Source of the DNA: Pseudonocardia kunmingensis
GTDB lineage: Bacteria; Actinomycetota; Actinomycetes; Mycobacteriales; Pseudonocardiaceae
NCBI RefSeq assembly: GCF_006716445.1
Contig: NZ_VFPA01000002.1
Coordinates: 248,001 to 312,000 of the forward strand
Length of the DNA stretch: 64,000 nt
Direction of reading: 5' to 3'
The translations under genes were made by a program, and so were the position numbers. Positions 26,696 to 36,125 of the stretch are shown piece by piece. How positions within the stretch are numbered: position 1 is the first letter of the stretch; every line of letters starts with the position of its first letter. The notes under the pieces were generated by a model that ran no database searches, had not been told where the DNA came from, and was given only the letters and a program-made list of their open reading frames with translations.

Positions 26696-27805
26696 ATGAG
26701 CGCGCAGTTCACCCGCACCCCCCACCCCGCGCCGGTGCCCGCCGACCGGCGGGCGGAGATCGTCGCCGACCCGGGGTTCGGCCGGTACTTCACCGACCAC
26801 ATGGTGACGATCCGGTGGACGTCGGGGAGCGGGTGGCACGACCCGGCAGTGGTGCCCTACGGACCGCTCACGTTCGACCCGGCCACGATGGTCCTGCACT
26901 ACGGGCAGGAGATCTTCGAGGGCCTCAAGGCCTACCGGCAGCCCGACGGCTCGATCGCGAGCTTCCGCCCGGACGCCAACGCGGCGCGCTTCCGCGCCTC
27001 CGCGGCGCGGATGGCCATGGCCGAGCTGCCCGACGAGCTGTTCCTCGCCTCGCTGTCGGAGCTGGTGGGCGCCGACCGCGAGTGGGTGCCGCCCGCGGGC
27101 GGCGAGGAGTCGCTCTACCTGCGGCCGTTCATGATCGCCACGGAGGTCGGGCTGGGGGTGCGCCCGTCCGCGGAATACCTGTACGCCGTGATCGCCTCGC
27201 CCGCGGGCCCGTACTTCTCGGGCGGCGTCAAGCCCGTCGACGTGTGGCTGTCCACCGACTACACGCGCTCCGCCCTCGGCGGCACCGGCACCGCGAAGTG
27301 CGGCGGCAACTACGCCGCGTCGCTCCTGCCGCAGGCCCAGGGCGCCGAGCACGGCTGTGCCCAGGTCGCCTACCTCGACGCCGAGGAGCGCACCTGGATC
27401 GACGAGATGGGGTCGAACAACCTCTTCTTCGTGTACGGATCGGGGGACGACGCGGAGGTCGTCACGCCGTCGCTCACCGGCAGCATCCTCGCCGGCGTCA
27501 CGCGCGACTCGCTGCTGGTGCTGGCCAAGGAGCTGGGCTGCCAGGTCACCGAGCGGCGCGTGTCCGGCCAGGAGTGGCTCGAGGGCGCCGCGGACGGGCG
27601 GATCACCGAGGTCTTCGGCTGCGGCACCGCCGCCGTCATCACCCCGATCGGCGGCGTCAAGCACAACGAGGGCGCGGTGGAGATCGGCGGCGGGCAGCCC
27701 GGCCCGATCACCCTGAAGCTCCGGGAACTGCTGACGGACATCCAGAGGGGAACGGCCCCCGATACGCACTCGTGGATGCGCACCCTCGTCCCCGCATCGT
27801 CCTGA
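26696..27805 (+). CDS. ilvE: Branched-chain amino acid aminotransferase
   Basis: This PLP enzyme (class IV fold) performs the last step of Leu, Ile and Val synthesis. The 369 residues include YGQEIFEGLKAYRQPDGSI (about 69-87), the PLP lysine Lys201 in GTGTAKCGGNYAASL, the ligand block WIDEMGSNNLFFV and GTAAVITPIG near the C-terminus. ATG 26696 is chosen over the frame start at 26651 because it begins MSAQFTRTPHPAP as in relatives and has a leaderless promoter. Confidence 0.96.
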   Translation: MSAQFTRTPHPAPVPADRRAEIVADPGFGRYFTDHMVTIRWTSGSGWHDPAVVPYGPLTFDPATMVLHYGQEIFEGLKAYRQPDGSIASFRPDANAARFRASAARMAMAELPDELFLASLSELVGADREWVPPAGGEESLYLRPFMIATEVGLGVRPSAEYLYAVIASPAGPYFSGGVKPVDVWLSTDYTRSALGGTGTAKCGGNYAASLLPQAQGAEHGCAQVAYLDAEERTWIDEMGSNNLFFVYGSGDDAEVVTPSLTGSILAGVTRDSLLVLAKELGCQVTERRVSGQEWLEGAADGRITEVFGCGTAAVITPIGGVKHNEGAVEIGGGQPGPITLKLRELLTDIQRGTAPDTHSWMRTLVPASS

Positions 27806-27811
27806 TCGACC

Positions 27812-27826
27812 GCACCTCCAAGGTGC
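27812..27826. terminator. Short palindrome between ilvE and cobS
   Basis: GCACCT (27812-27817) and AGGTGC (27821-27826) flank CCA, directly between two convergent stop codons. The arm resembles that of palindrome family B. Confidence 0.4.
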
Positions 27827-28561
27827 TCAAGTGGACAGGGCTATCAACGTGACCGCTGTGGCCAGTTCGCTCGCGGCGCCGAGCACGTCGCCCGTCATCC
27901 CGCCGAAGCGGCGCCTCGTGTGCCGGGACAGGGCGATCACCAGCGCCGCGGCGAGCAGCACCCCGACGGCCGCGCGCGGGCCCAGCGCGAGGCCGGCCGC
28001 GGCCAGCGCCGTCCACCAGCCCACCGGCACCCACCACGGTTGCGATCCCGCGACCAGCGCGCCGAGCCCGCCCGGGCGGGCGGCGGGCACCCCGCGGCGC
28101 GCCACCCACGTGAAGCCGGCCCGGCCGGTCGCGCCGGCCAGCGCGAGCGCCGCCACCGCCGTCGTCCCGGTGCCGGTGAGCGCGGCGAGCGCCGCGGCCT
28201 GCGCGCCCAGCACGACGACCAGCGTGACGACCGCGAACGGGCCCGCGCCGCCGTCGCGCATCACCGCGAGCGCGCGCTCGGGCGGGCCGTAGCAGCCGAG
28301 GCCGTCGGCGGTGTCGGCCAGGCCGTCCAGGTGCATGCCGCGGGTGGCCAGCGCCAGGAAACCGACGGTGAGCAGGCCGGCCACCAGCGCCGGCACGCCG
28401 AGCGCGGCCAGCCCCAGCAACACCCCGCCCGCCACCGCCCCCAGCAACGCGCCGACGACCGGCGCCCAGCGCAGCGCCCCGGCCGCCACCCGTGCGTCCG
28501 GCGCCGCCGCAGGCACCGGCACCACGGTCAGCAGGCTCAGCGCGAACGCGAGCGACCTCAC
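27827..28561 (-). CDS. cobS: Adenosylcobinamide-GDP ribazoletransferase
   Basis: CobS joins adenosylcobinamide-GDP to alpha-ribazole, completing cobalamin, in the membrane. The 244-residue protein is almost wholly hydrophobic and shows ATRGMHLDGLADTADGLGCY (about 72-91) with the conserved DGLADTADG acidic motif, and RRRFGGMTGDVLGAASELAT near the C-terminus (second acidic motif). It overlaps cobT by four bases and ends the leftward operon DUF3043-cobU-cobT-cobS. Confidence 0.95.
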   Translation of the reverse strand: MRSLAFALSLLTVVPVPAAAPDARVAAGALRWAPVVGALLGAVAGGVLLGLAALGVPALVAGLLTVGFLALATRGMHLDGLADTADGLGCYGPPERALAVMRDGGAGPFAVVTLVVVLGAQAAALAALTGTGTTAVAALALAGATGRAGFTWVARRGVPAARPGGLGALVAGSQPWWVPVGWWTALAAAGLALGPRAAVGVLLAAALVIALSRHTRRRFGGMTGDVLGAASELATAVTLIALST

Positions 28562-29637
28562 GCGGGGCCGGGCTCCGCGGTCTCAGCGGTGGCGGTCTCG
28601 GCGGTGGTCGCGGACGTGGTGGCGGTCGGGACCGCCGTCCCGGTCTCGGCGAGCAGCCGCGCGGCCATCTGCAGCAACGGGACGGCGGCCACCGCGCCGG
28701 TGCCGTCGCCCAGGCGGATGCCGAGGTCGAGCACGGGGGACAGGCGCAGGTGCTCCTCGACGAGCGCCATCGCGGGGTCCGGCGACCTCTGCGCGCAGAG
28801 CCACCACTCGCGGGCGCCCGCGGCGAGCTCGTCGGCCAGCAGTGCGGCGGCGCCGACCACGAGCCCGTCGAGCAGCACGGGCGTGCGGCGCAGCGCCGCC
28901 TGCAGGCAGAACCCGGCCAGCGCGGCGATGTCGGCGCCGCCCGCGATGCGCAGCAGCGCCAGCGGGTCGCGCGCGTGCGGGCGGGCCCGGCGCAGGGCGT
29001 CGCGCACCGCGACCGCCTTGCGCATCCAGCCGGCGTCGTCGATGCCGCTGCCCCGCCCGATCACCGCCACCGGCTCGGCGCCGGTGAGCGTGGCCACCAG
29101 GGTGGCGGCCGGCGTCGTGGCGCCGACCCCGAGCGAGGCGGGCAGCAGCAGGTCCGCGCCCGCGTCGACCTCCTCGTCCGCGAGCGCGCGCCCGACCGCG
29201 ACGGCGCGCTCCACCTCGTCGGCGGTGAGCGCGTCCTCGCGGTCGATGCGCCCGGTGCCGCGCCGGACGCGGTGGCGCTCGGTGCCCTCGGGTGGGGTGT
29301 CGAGCGCGAGGTCGACGACCCGCACCGACACCCCGGCGACCGGTGCGAGCACTCCCACCGGGGCCGTGTGCTCGCGCACCGCCGCCACCTGGCGGGCCGT
29401 GGCACCCGGCGGGTCGGCCGACACCCCAGCGGCGGCGACGCCGTGGTCGCCCGCCACGACGACGACGCGCGGGCGGGCCGGCGGTCGCGGTGGGCAGGTG
29501 CCCTGCGCGGCGGCGAGCCACACGCCGAGCTCGGCGAGGCGGCCGAGAGCGCCGTCGGGCACGGCCAGTTCGGCGTGCCGGGCGACGGCGGCGCGGTGCG
29601 CGTCGAGGTCGGGGGCGGTGACGGGAGGCAGTTCCAC
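28558..29637 (-). CDS. cobT: Nicotinate-nucleotide--dimethylbenzimidazole phosphoribosyltransferase
   Basis: CobT makes alpha-ribazole phosphate from NaMN and the lower-ligand base. The 359 residues contain VVVVAGDHGVAAAGVS (about 58-73), the glycine-rich LLPASLGVGATTPAATLVA (about 164-182), IGRGSGIDD and RIAGGADIAALAGFCLQAA. At the position where the catalytic glutamate is expected (RLGEG in well-studied CobT) the sequence has RLGDGTGA, that is Asp311 (codon at 28707-28705). The tail after about 335 is a low-complexity Thr/Ala/Glu stretch. It overlaps cobS by four bases. Confidence 0.92.
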   Translation of the reverse strand: MELPPVTAPDLDAHRAAVARHAELAVPDGALGRLAELGVWLAAAQGTCPPRPPARPRVVVVAGDHGVAAAGVSADPPGATARQVAAVREHTAPVGVLAPVAGVSVRVVDLALDTPPEGTERHRVRRGTGRIDREDALTADEVERAVAVGRALADEEVDAGADLLLPASLGVGATTPAATLVATLTGAEPVAVIGRGSGIDDAGWMRKAVAVRDALRRARPHARDPLALLRIAGGADIAALAGFCLQAALRRTPVLLDGLVVGAAALLADELAAGAREWWLCAQRSPDPAMALVEEHLRLSPVLDLGIRLGDGTGAVAAVPLLQMAARLLAETGTAVPTATTSATTAETATAETAEPGPA

Positions 29638-29660
29638 GGGGTGTTCTTACCGTCCGCGGG

Positions 29661-30218
29661 TCACTTGAGGCGCAGCGGGAGTCCCGCGACGAGGAGCACG
29701 ACCTCGTCGCAGACGGCCGCGAGCGCGGCGTTGAGCGCCCCCAGCTCGTCGCGGAAGAGCCGGCCGGCGCGGGTGGCGGGCACGACGCCGAGCCCCACCT
29801 CCGCCGAGACGAGCACGAGGCGGTCGGGCGCGACCCGGACCGCGGCCACGAGCTCGTCCACCGCCGCGTCGATGGCGGCCGGGACCTCGGTGGCCTCCCA
29901 TGCGTCGGCGTCGTCGAGCTCCCCGGTGAGCCAGGTGGCCAGGTCGTCGACGAGCAGCGGCCCGCCCCCGGCGCGGACGACGGCGGCCGCGTCGGCGTCC
30001 TCCAGCGTGGTCCAGCCCGCGGGCCTGCGGGCCCGGTGCGCCGCGATGCGCGCCGACCACTCCGGGTCGTCGGGGAGGTGGCGGGCCGTGGCGAGGTAGC
30101 GCACCGGCTCGTCGGCGGGGAGGAGGTCCTCGGCGTGCCGCGACTTGCCCGAGCGGGTGCCGCCGAGGACGAGGGTGCGGGTCGGTGCCGATGCCCGCGC
30201 TGCCGGTGCTGCGCTCAG
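29661..30218 (-). CDS. cobU: Adenosylcobinamide kinase/guanylyltransferase, unusual CTG start proposed
   Basis: CobU phosphorylates adenosylcobinamide and transfers GMP to it. The P-loop GGTRSGKS (codons near 30170-30150) precedes RYLATARHLPDDPEWSARIAAH-type sequence, LVDDLATWLTG and LVSAEVGLGVVPATRAGRLFRDELGALN, all family blocks. The only ATG/GTG in frame is at 30104, after the P-loop, so it cannot be the start. A CTG at 30218 forms a CTGA overlap with the upstream stop codon, mimicking the ATGA overlaps elsewhere, and gives 185 residues, a normal CobU length. I therefore propose CTG initiation by coupling; a lost start codon is the alternative. Confidence 0.8.
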   Translation of the reverse strand: MSAAPAARASAPTRTLVLGGTRSGKSRHAEDLLPADEPVRYLATARHLPDDPEWSARIAAHRARRPAGWTTLEDADAAAVVRAGGGPLLVDDLATWLTGELDDADAWEATEVPAAIDAAVDELVAAVRVAPDRLVLVSAEVGLGVVPATRAGRLFRDELGALNAALAAVCDEVVLLVAGLPLRLK

Positions 30219-30871
30219 GGGTTCGCGCCGCGCTCGACGCGCGGCTTCGGGACGCGCAGCCTGCGCAGCTGGCTCGCCCGGGTGAAGGCGTACCAGCCGG
30301 TGCCGAGGGCGTTGATGTGCTCCTCGGGGAACTTGGCGCGCGCCTTCCTGGTGGTCGACGCGCCGAGGAAGATCCCCTCGATGATCATCGTGGTGAGCGC
30401 GACGAGGCTGAACAGGCTCAGGTACTGCTGCGCGGCGGGCACCGGCACCAGGAGCGACAGCACCACCACGAGCGCCAGCGGCATGAACAGGCCCATGATG
30501 TGCGGACGCGAGTCGACGACGTCGCGCACGTAGGCCTTCACCGGGCCGCGGTCCCTGGGCATCAGGTAGCGCTCGTCACCGGCGGCCATGCGCTCGCGCC
30601 GCTCGAGCGCCTGCGCGCGCCGCTGCTCCTTGGACGGGCGGTTGGCCCGGGCCAGCCGCGAGGCCTCGCGCTGCGTGCGCGGGGGTGCGGGGGCCGGGCC
30701 ACGGCGGCGGCCCTCGGCGTCGCGGCGCTTGGGGGTGGGCCGGCCCTTCCCGGTGGGGCGGGCGGGCTCGGGGGGTGCCGACGCCTCCGACTTTCCCGAG
30801 GACGACTTCGCAGAGGACTCGGACGAGTCGGCGCCGACGGTCGACGGCGTGGAGCGGCGCAGGAACCTCAC
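30215..30871 (-). CDS. DUF3043 membrane protein
   Basis: The 218-residue protein has a long charged, Ser/Pro/Lys-rich N-terminal region (about 10-85), a conserved ERMAAGDERYLMPRDRGPVK block, and two transmembrane helices (about 119-140 and 148-167). A basic C-terminal tail RASQLRRLRVPKPRVERG follows. It is the actinobacterial DUF3043 family (Rv2206), next to cobT in mycobacteria as well; function unknown. GTG 30871 is seven bases after TAAGGT on the minus strand. It leads the cobU-cobT-cobS operon. Confidence 0.87.
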   Translation of the reverse strand: MRFLRRSTPSTVGADSSESSAKSSSGKSEASAPPEPARPTGKGRPTPKRRDAEGRRRGPAPAPPRTQREASRLARANRPSKEQRRAQALERRERMAAGDERYLMPRDRGPVKAYVRDVVDSRPHIMGLFMPLALVVVLSLLVPVPAAQQYLSLFSLVALTTMIIEGIFLGASTTRKARAKFPEEHINALGTGWYAFTRASQLRRLRVPKPRVERGANP

Positions 30872-30878
30872 GGATACC

Positions 30879-30897
30879 ACCTTACGGGCGATAGGTT
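30879..30897. promoter_or_regulatory. Back-to-back leaderless promoters, DUF3043 and glycerate kinase
   Basis: Minus-strand TAAGGT (30884-30879) is seven bases from GTG 30871; plus-strand TAGGTT (30892-30897) is seven bases from ATG 30905. The two -10 hexamers are only seven bases apart, so one RNA polymerase footprint should exclude the other. Confidence 0.5.
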
Positions 30898-30904
30898 CTC
30901 CCGC

Positions 30905-32026
30905 ATGCGCGTGGTCGTGGCTCCTGACTCCTTCGGCGGCACCCTCAGCGCCCCGGCAGCCGCCGAGGCGATCGCAACGGGGTGGCGGCGAGCCGCTCCC
31001 GACGACGAGGTGCGGCTGCTCCCACTCGCCGACGGCGGCACCGGATTCGCCGATGTGCTGCACGCGGCGCTCGGCGGTGAGTGGCACGAACGCGAGGTCA
31101 CGGGCCCGTTCGGGGACCCGGTGCCCGCGCGGTGGCTGCGGATCGGCGACACCGCCTACCTCGAGTCGGCGGCGGCGTGCGGCCTGCACCTCGTGCCGCG
31201 GGAGCGGCGGGTGCCCGAGGTCGCGGTCGGCGTCACCTCCCGCGGTGTGGGCGAGCTGGTCGCCGACGCGCGGGACGCGGGCGTCGCCGAGGTCGTCATC
31301 GGGCTGGGCGGCTCGGCCACCACCGACGGCGGGGCCGGGATGCTCGCCGCGCTGGGCGCCGTGCCCGTGGACGACGACGGCGCGCCGCTGTCGGGCGGCG
31401 GGGCCGCGCTGGCCCGCTGCGCGCGGTTGGACGGTGCGGTGGATCTCGGGGGCGTCCGCCTCGTCGCGGCCGCCGACGTCGACAACCCCCTGCTGGGCAC
31501 GCACGGCGCGGCCGCGGTGTTCGGGCCGCAGAAGGGCGCCGACGACGCCGCCGTCGCTCAGCTGGACGCCGCGCTCGCCCGGTTCGCGGACGTGCTGGCC
31601 GCGGCGTTCGGCGTCGACGTGCGCGACGAGCCGGGCGCCGGTGCCGCGGGCGGGCTGGGCGCGGCGCTGCTGGCCTGCGGGGCGCGGCGGGTGTCGGGGG
31701 CGGGCCTGGTCCGGGAGCTGGTCGGGCTCGACGCGGAGCTGGACAAGGCGCAGCTGGCCCTCACCGGGGAGGGCAGCTTCGACTGGCAGTCGCTGCGCGG
31801 GAAGCTCATCACGGCGGTGGCGCGCGGCGCCGCCGACCGCGGGCTGCCGTGCGTCGTGCTCGCCGGTCAGGTCTCGGTGGGGCGGCGCGAGGCCGCCGCG
31901 GTGGGGGTCGACGCGGCCTTCGGCGTCGCCGAGCACGCCGGCGGCGTCGCGGCGTCGATGGCCGACCCCGCGGGCACCCTCGCCGCGCTGGCCGAACACG
32001 TCGCACGGCAGTGGAGCACCCGCTGA
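30905..32026 (+). CDS. Glycerate kinase (GckA/GarK type I)
   Basis: The enzyme phosphorylates D-glycerate with ATP. The 373 residues show the family start VVVAPDSFGGTLSAPAAAEAI (about 3-23), PLADGGTGF (about 41-49), VIGLGGSATTDGGAGMLAALG (about 134-154), AADVDNPLLG, FGPQKGAD and the C-terminal LTGEGSFDWQSLRGK. It matches Rv2205c by position. Leaderless start at ATG 30905. Confidence 0.93.
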   Translation: MRVVVAPDSFGGTLSAPAAAEAIATGWRRAAPDDEVRLLPLADGGTGFADVLHAALGGEWHEREVTGPFGDPVPARWLRIGDTAYLESAAACGLHLVPRERRVPEVAVGVTSRGVGELVADARDAGVAEVVIGLGGSATTDGGAGMLAALGAVPVDDDGAPLSGGGAALARCARLDGAVDLGGVRLVAAADVDNPLLGTHGAAAVFGPQKGADDAAVAQLDAALARFADVLAAAFGVDVRDEPGAGAAGGLGAALLACGARRVSGAGLVRELVGLDAELDKAQLALTGEGSFDWQSLRGKLITAVARGAADRGLPCVVLAGQVSVGRREAAAVGVDAAFGVAEHAGGVAASMADPAGTLAALAEHVARQWSTR

Positions 32027-32084
32027 CGACGGATCCGGGAGGTAAGGTGGGAACAGCACCGCCCCGCACGCTGTTGGGAGAGTC

Positions 32085-32447
32085 ATGACTGTCGACAACA
32101 CCACCGCCGTCGAGACCGAGACGCACGGTGTCGAGCTCACCGACGCCGCTGCGCTCAAGGCCAAGGCGCTTCTCGACCAGGAGGGGCGCGACGACATGCA
32201 CCTGCGCATCGCCGTCCAGCCCGGTGGCTGCGCCGGCCTGCGCTACCAGCTGTTCTTCGACGACCGCTCGCTCGACGGGGACCTGTTCCGCGACTACCAC
32301 GGGCTCAAGGTGGGCGTCGACCGGATGAGCGCCCCGTACCTCCAGGGCGCGGTCATCGACTTCGTCGACAGCATCGAGAAGCAGGGCTTCACGATCGACA
32401 ACCCGAACGCGGGCGGCTCCTGCGCCTGCGGCGACTCGTTCAACTGA
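32085..32447 (+). CDS. erpA: A-type iron-sulfur carrier (HesB/IscA/ErpA family)
   Basis: The 120-residue protein delivers Fe-S clusters to apoproteins. It has the three conserved cysteines C49 (GGCAGLRY), C113 and C115 (GSCACGDSF) and the fold segment VELTDAAALKAKALL. ErpA rather than IscA is favoured because no other isc gene adjoins. The ATG follows GGGAG in GGGAGAGTC. It precedes a perfect 19-bp terminator. Confidence 0.92.
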   Translation: MTVDNTTAVETETHGVELTDAAALKAKALLDQEGRDDMHLRIAVQPGGCAGLRYQLFFDDRSLDGDLFRDYHGLKVGVDRMSAPYLQGAVIDFVDSIEKQGFTIDNPNAGGSCACGDSFN

Positions 32448-32454
32448 GCCTGCA

Positions 32455-32497
32455 CGCGACGGACCCCGGCCGGTACCTCCGGCCGGGGTCCGTCGCG
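32455..32497 (+). terminator. Perfect 19-bp hairpin after erpA
   Basis: CGCGACGGACCCCGGCCGG (32455-32473) pairs perfectly with 32479-32497 around a five-base loop, eight bases past the stop codon. Strongest simple terminator in the window. Confidence 0.85.
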
Positions 32498-32509
32498 TTC
32501 GGGGGCGGG

Positions 32510-32515
32510 TAGGGT
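32510..32515 (+). promoter_or_regulatory. Leaderless promoter -10, PfkB-type kinase gene
   Basis: TAGGGT lies eight bases before GTG 32524. Confidence 0.45.
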
Positions 32516-32517
32516 GA

Positions 32518-33511
<994 letters not shown>

Positions 33512-33515
<4 letters not shown>

Positions 33516-34567
33516 AGGTCGAGCTCCCACTCGCCGTAGCGGTCGTGGGGGCGGAAGCCCATGGCCTCGTTGATCGCGACCATCCACGGGTTCGAGTCGG
33601 CGTTGTAGGTGTCGATCACCGCCAGGTCCGGGCGATCGCGCCGGACGCGTTCCAGGTTGGCCAGCTTGACCAGCATGCCCAGGCGCCGCCCCCGGTGCTC
33701 CGGCGCGACGATCGTGTCGCCCTGGTTCGCGTGCCATGCCACCGTGGCGGTCTGGAAGATCGCCGTGTAGGCGGCGAGCCGGCCGTCCGGCGCCTGTGCC
33801 GCCGTGACGGTGCACCGCAGGCCGCGGGCCCGGCGGGACTCGTCCTGCGCGCGGACGCGGGCCGCGTCGTAGTGCTCGGGGCCGTGGTGCAGGTCGTCGT
33901 GGGGGGCGTCGGTGGACATCCGCGCGACCAGCGCGGCCACGTCGTCGAGCCACTCGGGCGGGGTGTCACCGGTCCACTGCACCAGCTCGTACCCCGCCGA
34001 CGCCGTGCGGGCCTGCGCCGCGAGCGCGTCGAGGGCGGCCGGCTCGGGAGGCGGCAGCGTCAGGCGCCTGCGCTGGTCGGCGAGCGCCAGGCGCGCGCCC
34101 GCCGCGGCGAGGAAGGCCGGGCCGGGGCCGCGCTCGTCGAGCGGCTCCCGGGCGTCGATCTGCAGGCGCACGCGCCCGGCCGCCCGGGCCGCCTCGGCGA
34201 GGTGGGCGAGCAGCCTGCCCCCGACGCCGCGCCTGCGGTGCGCCGGTGCGACGAGGATCTCGGCGTAGGCGTTGTCGAGGTTGTCGAGCACGGGCAGCGT
34301 GAGCAGCGCGACGCCGACCACCTCCGCGCCGGCCCGGGCGAGCCAGGCGCGTTCGTCGTAGCCGGGGTCGCCGGCCAGGAGCTGAGCGCGGTGCTCCACC
34401 AGGCACGGGGGCGGGTCGGCGGGCGTGTCGTGCGCCCGCGCGGCGGTGATCAGGGAGAACCAGTCGCGCAGCGCCGCGTCGTCGTCGGCGGCGACGGGCG
34501 TGAGGGCGAGGTCAGGTGCGAGGTCGACCACCTGCCCATCCCGGCACGGTCCGGCCGGGAACGCCAC
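33512..34567 (-). CDS. Tandem GNAT N-acetyltransferase
   Basis: The 351 residues hold two acetyltransferase halves. The first contains EILVAPAHRRRGVGGRLLAHL (about 104-124), a full acetyl-CoA-binding R/Q-x-x-G-x-G/A motif. The second contains DTIVAPEHRGRRLGMLVKLAN (about 284-304) and the ending NADSNPWMVAINEAMGFRP. This resembles the mycothiol-synthase-like and EIS-like double GNATs, but MshD-specific features were not identified. Substrate unknown. The GTG start follows GGGGGA. Confidence 0.83.
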
Positions 34568-34695
34568 CGGATTTCCCCCGGACCCTGCCCGGGCGGCGGT
34601 GGTCTCCTCGGCTAGTCTCTACGCGAGGTCGAAGGCGGGTACCCGACGCCCGGACGGCCGACGACGACGGAACGACGTGTGGGAGGCGGCGAGCA

Positions 34696-35688
34696 GTGGG
34701 CCGAGCACAGCGCGGGGCAGACCACCCCGCTGAGACGAGGCCCGGTTCGGCGAGGCCGCGCCCGCTGCGGCGGGTGGCACAGCTGGCCGGCCTGGCCCTG
34801 CTGGTCGTCCCCCTCACCTCCGGCTGCTCCATGGAGGAGGTCCTGCGGTTCGGCTGGCCGGTCGGCGTCACGCCGCAGGCCGAGGCGATGCGCGAGCTGT
34901 GGACGTGGTCCGCCGTCGCCGCGCTGGTCGTCGGCGTCGTCACGTGGGGCGCGATGTTCTGGGCGATCGCCTTCCACCGCAAGCGCAAGGGCGACGCAGG
35001 CCCGCCGCCCCGCCAGACGCAGTACAACCTGCCGCTGGAGATCACCTTCACGGTGATCCCGACGATCATCGTGGCGGTGCTGTTCGCGTTCACCGTCAAC
35101 GTGCAGAACTACGTCGACACCGACGCGCCGGACCCCGACGTGCGGGTGGACGTCACCGCGTTCCAGTGGAACTGGGAGTTCGCCTACCCCGAGACGCAGG
35201 CCCCGGACGGGCAGCCGGTCAGCACGCTGGGCACCAGCGACACGATCCCGCTGCTGGTGCTGCCCACCGGGCGGACCATCGAGTTCACCCAGAGCTCGAA
35301 CGACGTGATCCACAGCTTCTTCGTGCCGGAGTTCCTGTTCAAGCGCGACGTCTTCCCGATGCCCGAGGTCAACGACCAGGACAACGTCTGGCAGATCGAC
35401 GGGATCGAGCGCGAGGGCGCCTTCGTCGGGCGGTGCGCTGAGCTCTGCGGCGCCTACCACGCGATGATGAACTTCGAGGTCAGGGCCATCTCGCCGGAGC
35501 TGTACGACCAGTGGCTCGGGCTGCGCCAGCAGGTCAACCCGGTCACGAACGCGCCGTACACCGCGGGGGAGGCGCTGGAGCAGCTCGGCTGTGGCCAGCT
35601 GTGCACGCCGCAGGCCTACACCACCTACCCGTTCACGACCGACCGCACGCAGCGCTCCGCGTCGCTGCCGGTCACCTCCGGGAGCTGA
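34696..35688 (+). CDS. ctaC: Cytochrome c oxidase subunit II (aa3 oxidase)
   Basis: CtaC carries the CuA centre that passes electrons from the cytochrome bcc complex to subunit I. The 330-residue lipoprotein has a lipobox ending LTSGC (Cys44), two transmembrane helices (about 74-95 and 110-135 by reading) and the periplasmic cupredoxin domain. CuA ligands are visible: His in SSNDVIHSFFVPEF and CAELCGAYHAMM. GTG 34696 follows GGAGG; the frame extends to 34516 without support. A conserved actinobacterial C-terminal extension follows. It pairs with ctaF 8 bases downstream; ctaD/ctaE are not here. Confidence 0.96.
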   Translation: MGRAQRGADHPAETRPGSARPRPLRRVAQLAGLALLVVPLTSGCSMEEVLRFGWPVGVTPQAEAMRELWTWSAVAALVVGVVTWGAMFWAIAFHRKRKGDAGPPPRQTQYNLPLEITFTVIPTIIVAVLFAFTVNVQNYVDTDAPDPDVRVDVTAFQWNWEFAYPETQAPDGQPVSTLGTSDTIPLLVLPTGRTIEFTQSSNDVIHSFFVPEFLFKRDVFPMPEVNDQDNVWQIDGIEREGAFVGRCAELCGAYHAMMNFEVRAISPELYDQWLGLRQQVNPVTNAPYTAGEALEQLGCGQLCTPQAYTTYPFTTDRTQRSASLPVTSGS

Positions 35689-35696
35689 GGCACGCC

Positions 35697-36095
35697 ATGA
35701 AGGTCGAATCCCGCATCTTCGAGCTCATCATGGTGTTCTTCTTCCTCGCGGCGATCGTCTACGCCGTGCTGGCGCGGGAGCCCGTGGGCATCGCGGGGCT
35801 GTTCCTCACCGGTGGGCTCGCACTGATCATCGGCGGGTACTTCCGGTTCGTCTCCCGCCGCCTGGAGGAGCGTCCCGAGGACAACCCCGAGGCCGAGGTG
35901 TCCGACGGCGCGGGTGACGTCGGCTTCTTCTCGCCGGGCAGCTACTGGCCGATCGCCGTGGCGGCGTCGGCCGCGCTGTGCGGGATCGCGCTGGCGTTCT
36001 TCTACGTGTGGCTGCTGGTCATCGCGGGCGTGCTGCTGCTGATGGCCGTCGGCGGCCTGGTGTTCGAGTACCACATCCGCCCCGCGGAGCACTGA
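35697..36095 (+). CDS. ctaF: Cytochrome c oxidase subunit IV (actinobacterial CtaF)
   Basis: This 132-residue protein with four hydrophobic segments starts MKVESRIFELIMVFFFLAAI and contains the diagnostic RRLEERPEDNPEAEVSDGAG loop (about 55-74) and GFFSPGSYWPIAVAASAAL. It is a structural subunit of the bcc-aa3 supercomplex. ATG 35697 comes eight bases after the ctaC stop, so the two are one operon. Confidence 0.95.
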   Translation: MKVESRIFELIMVFFFLAAIVYAVLAREPVGIAGLFLTGGLALIIGGYFRFVSRRLEERPEDNPEAEVSDGAGDVGFFSPGSYWPIAVAASAALCGIALAFFYVWLLVIAGVLLLMAVGGLVFEYHIRPAEH

Positions 36096-36125
36096 GGTCA
36101 CCACACCGGGCCCGCCACCGCGGGC

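Noticed and set aside
29661..30104. cobU starting at GTG 30104 (147 residues)
   Set aside because: This start would remove the P-loop that is present in the same frame just upstream.
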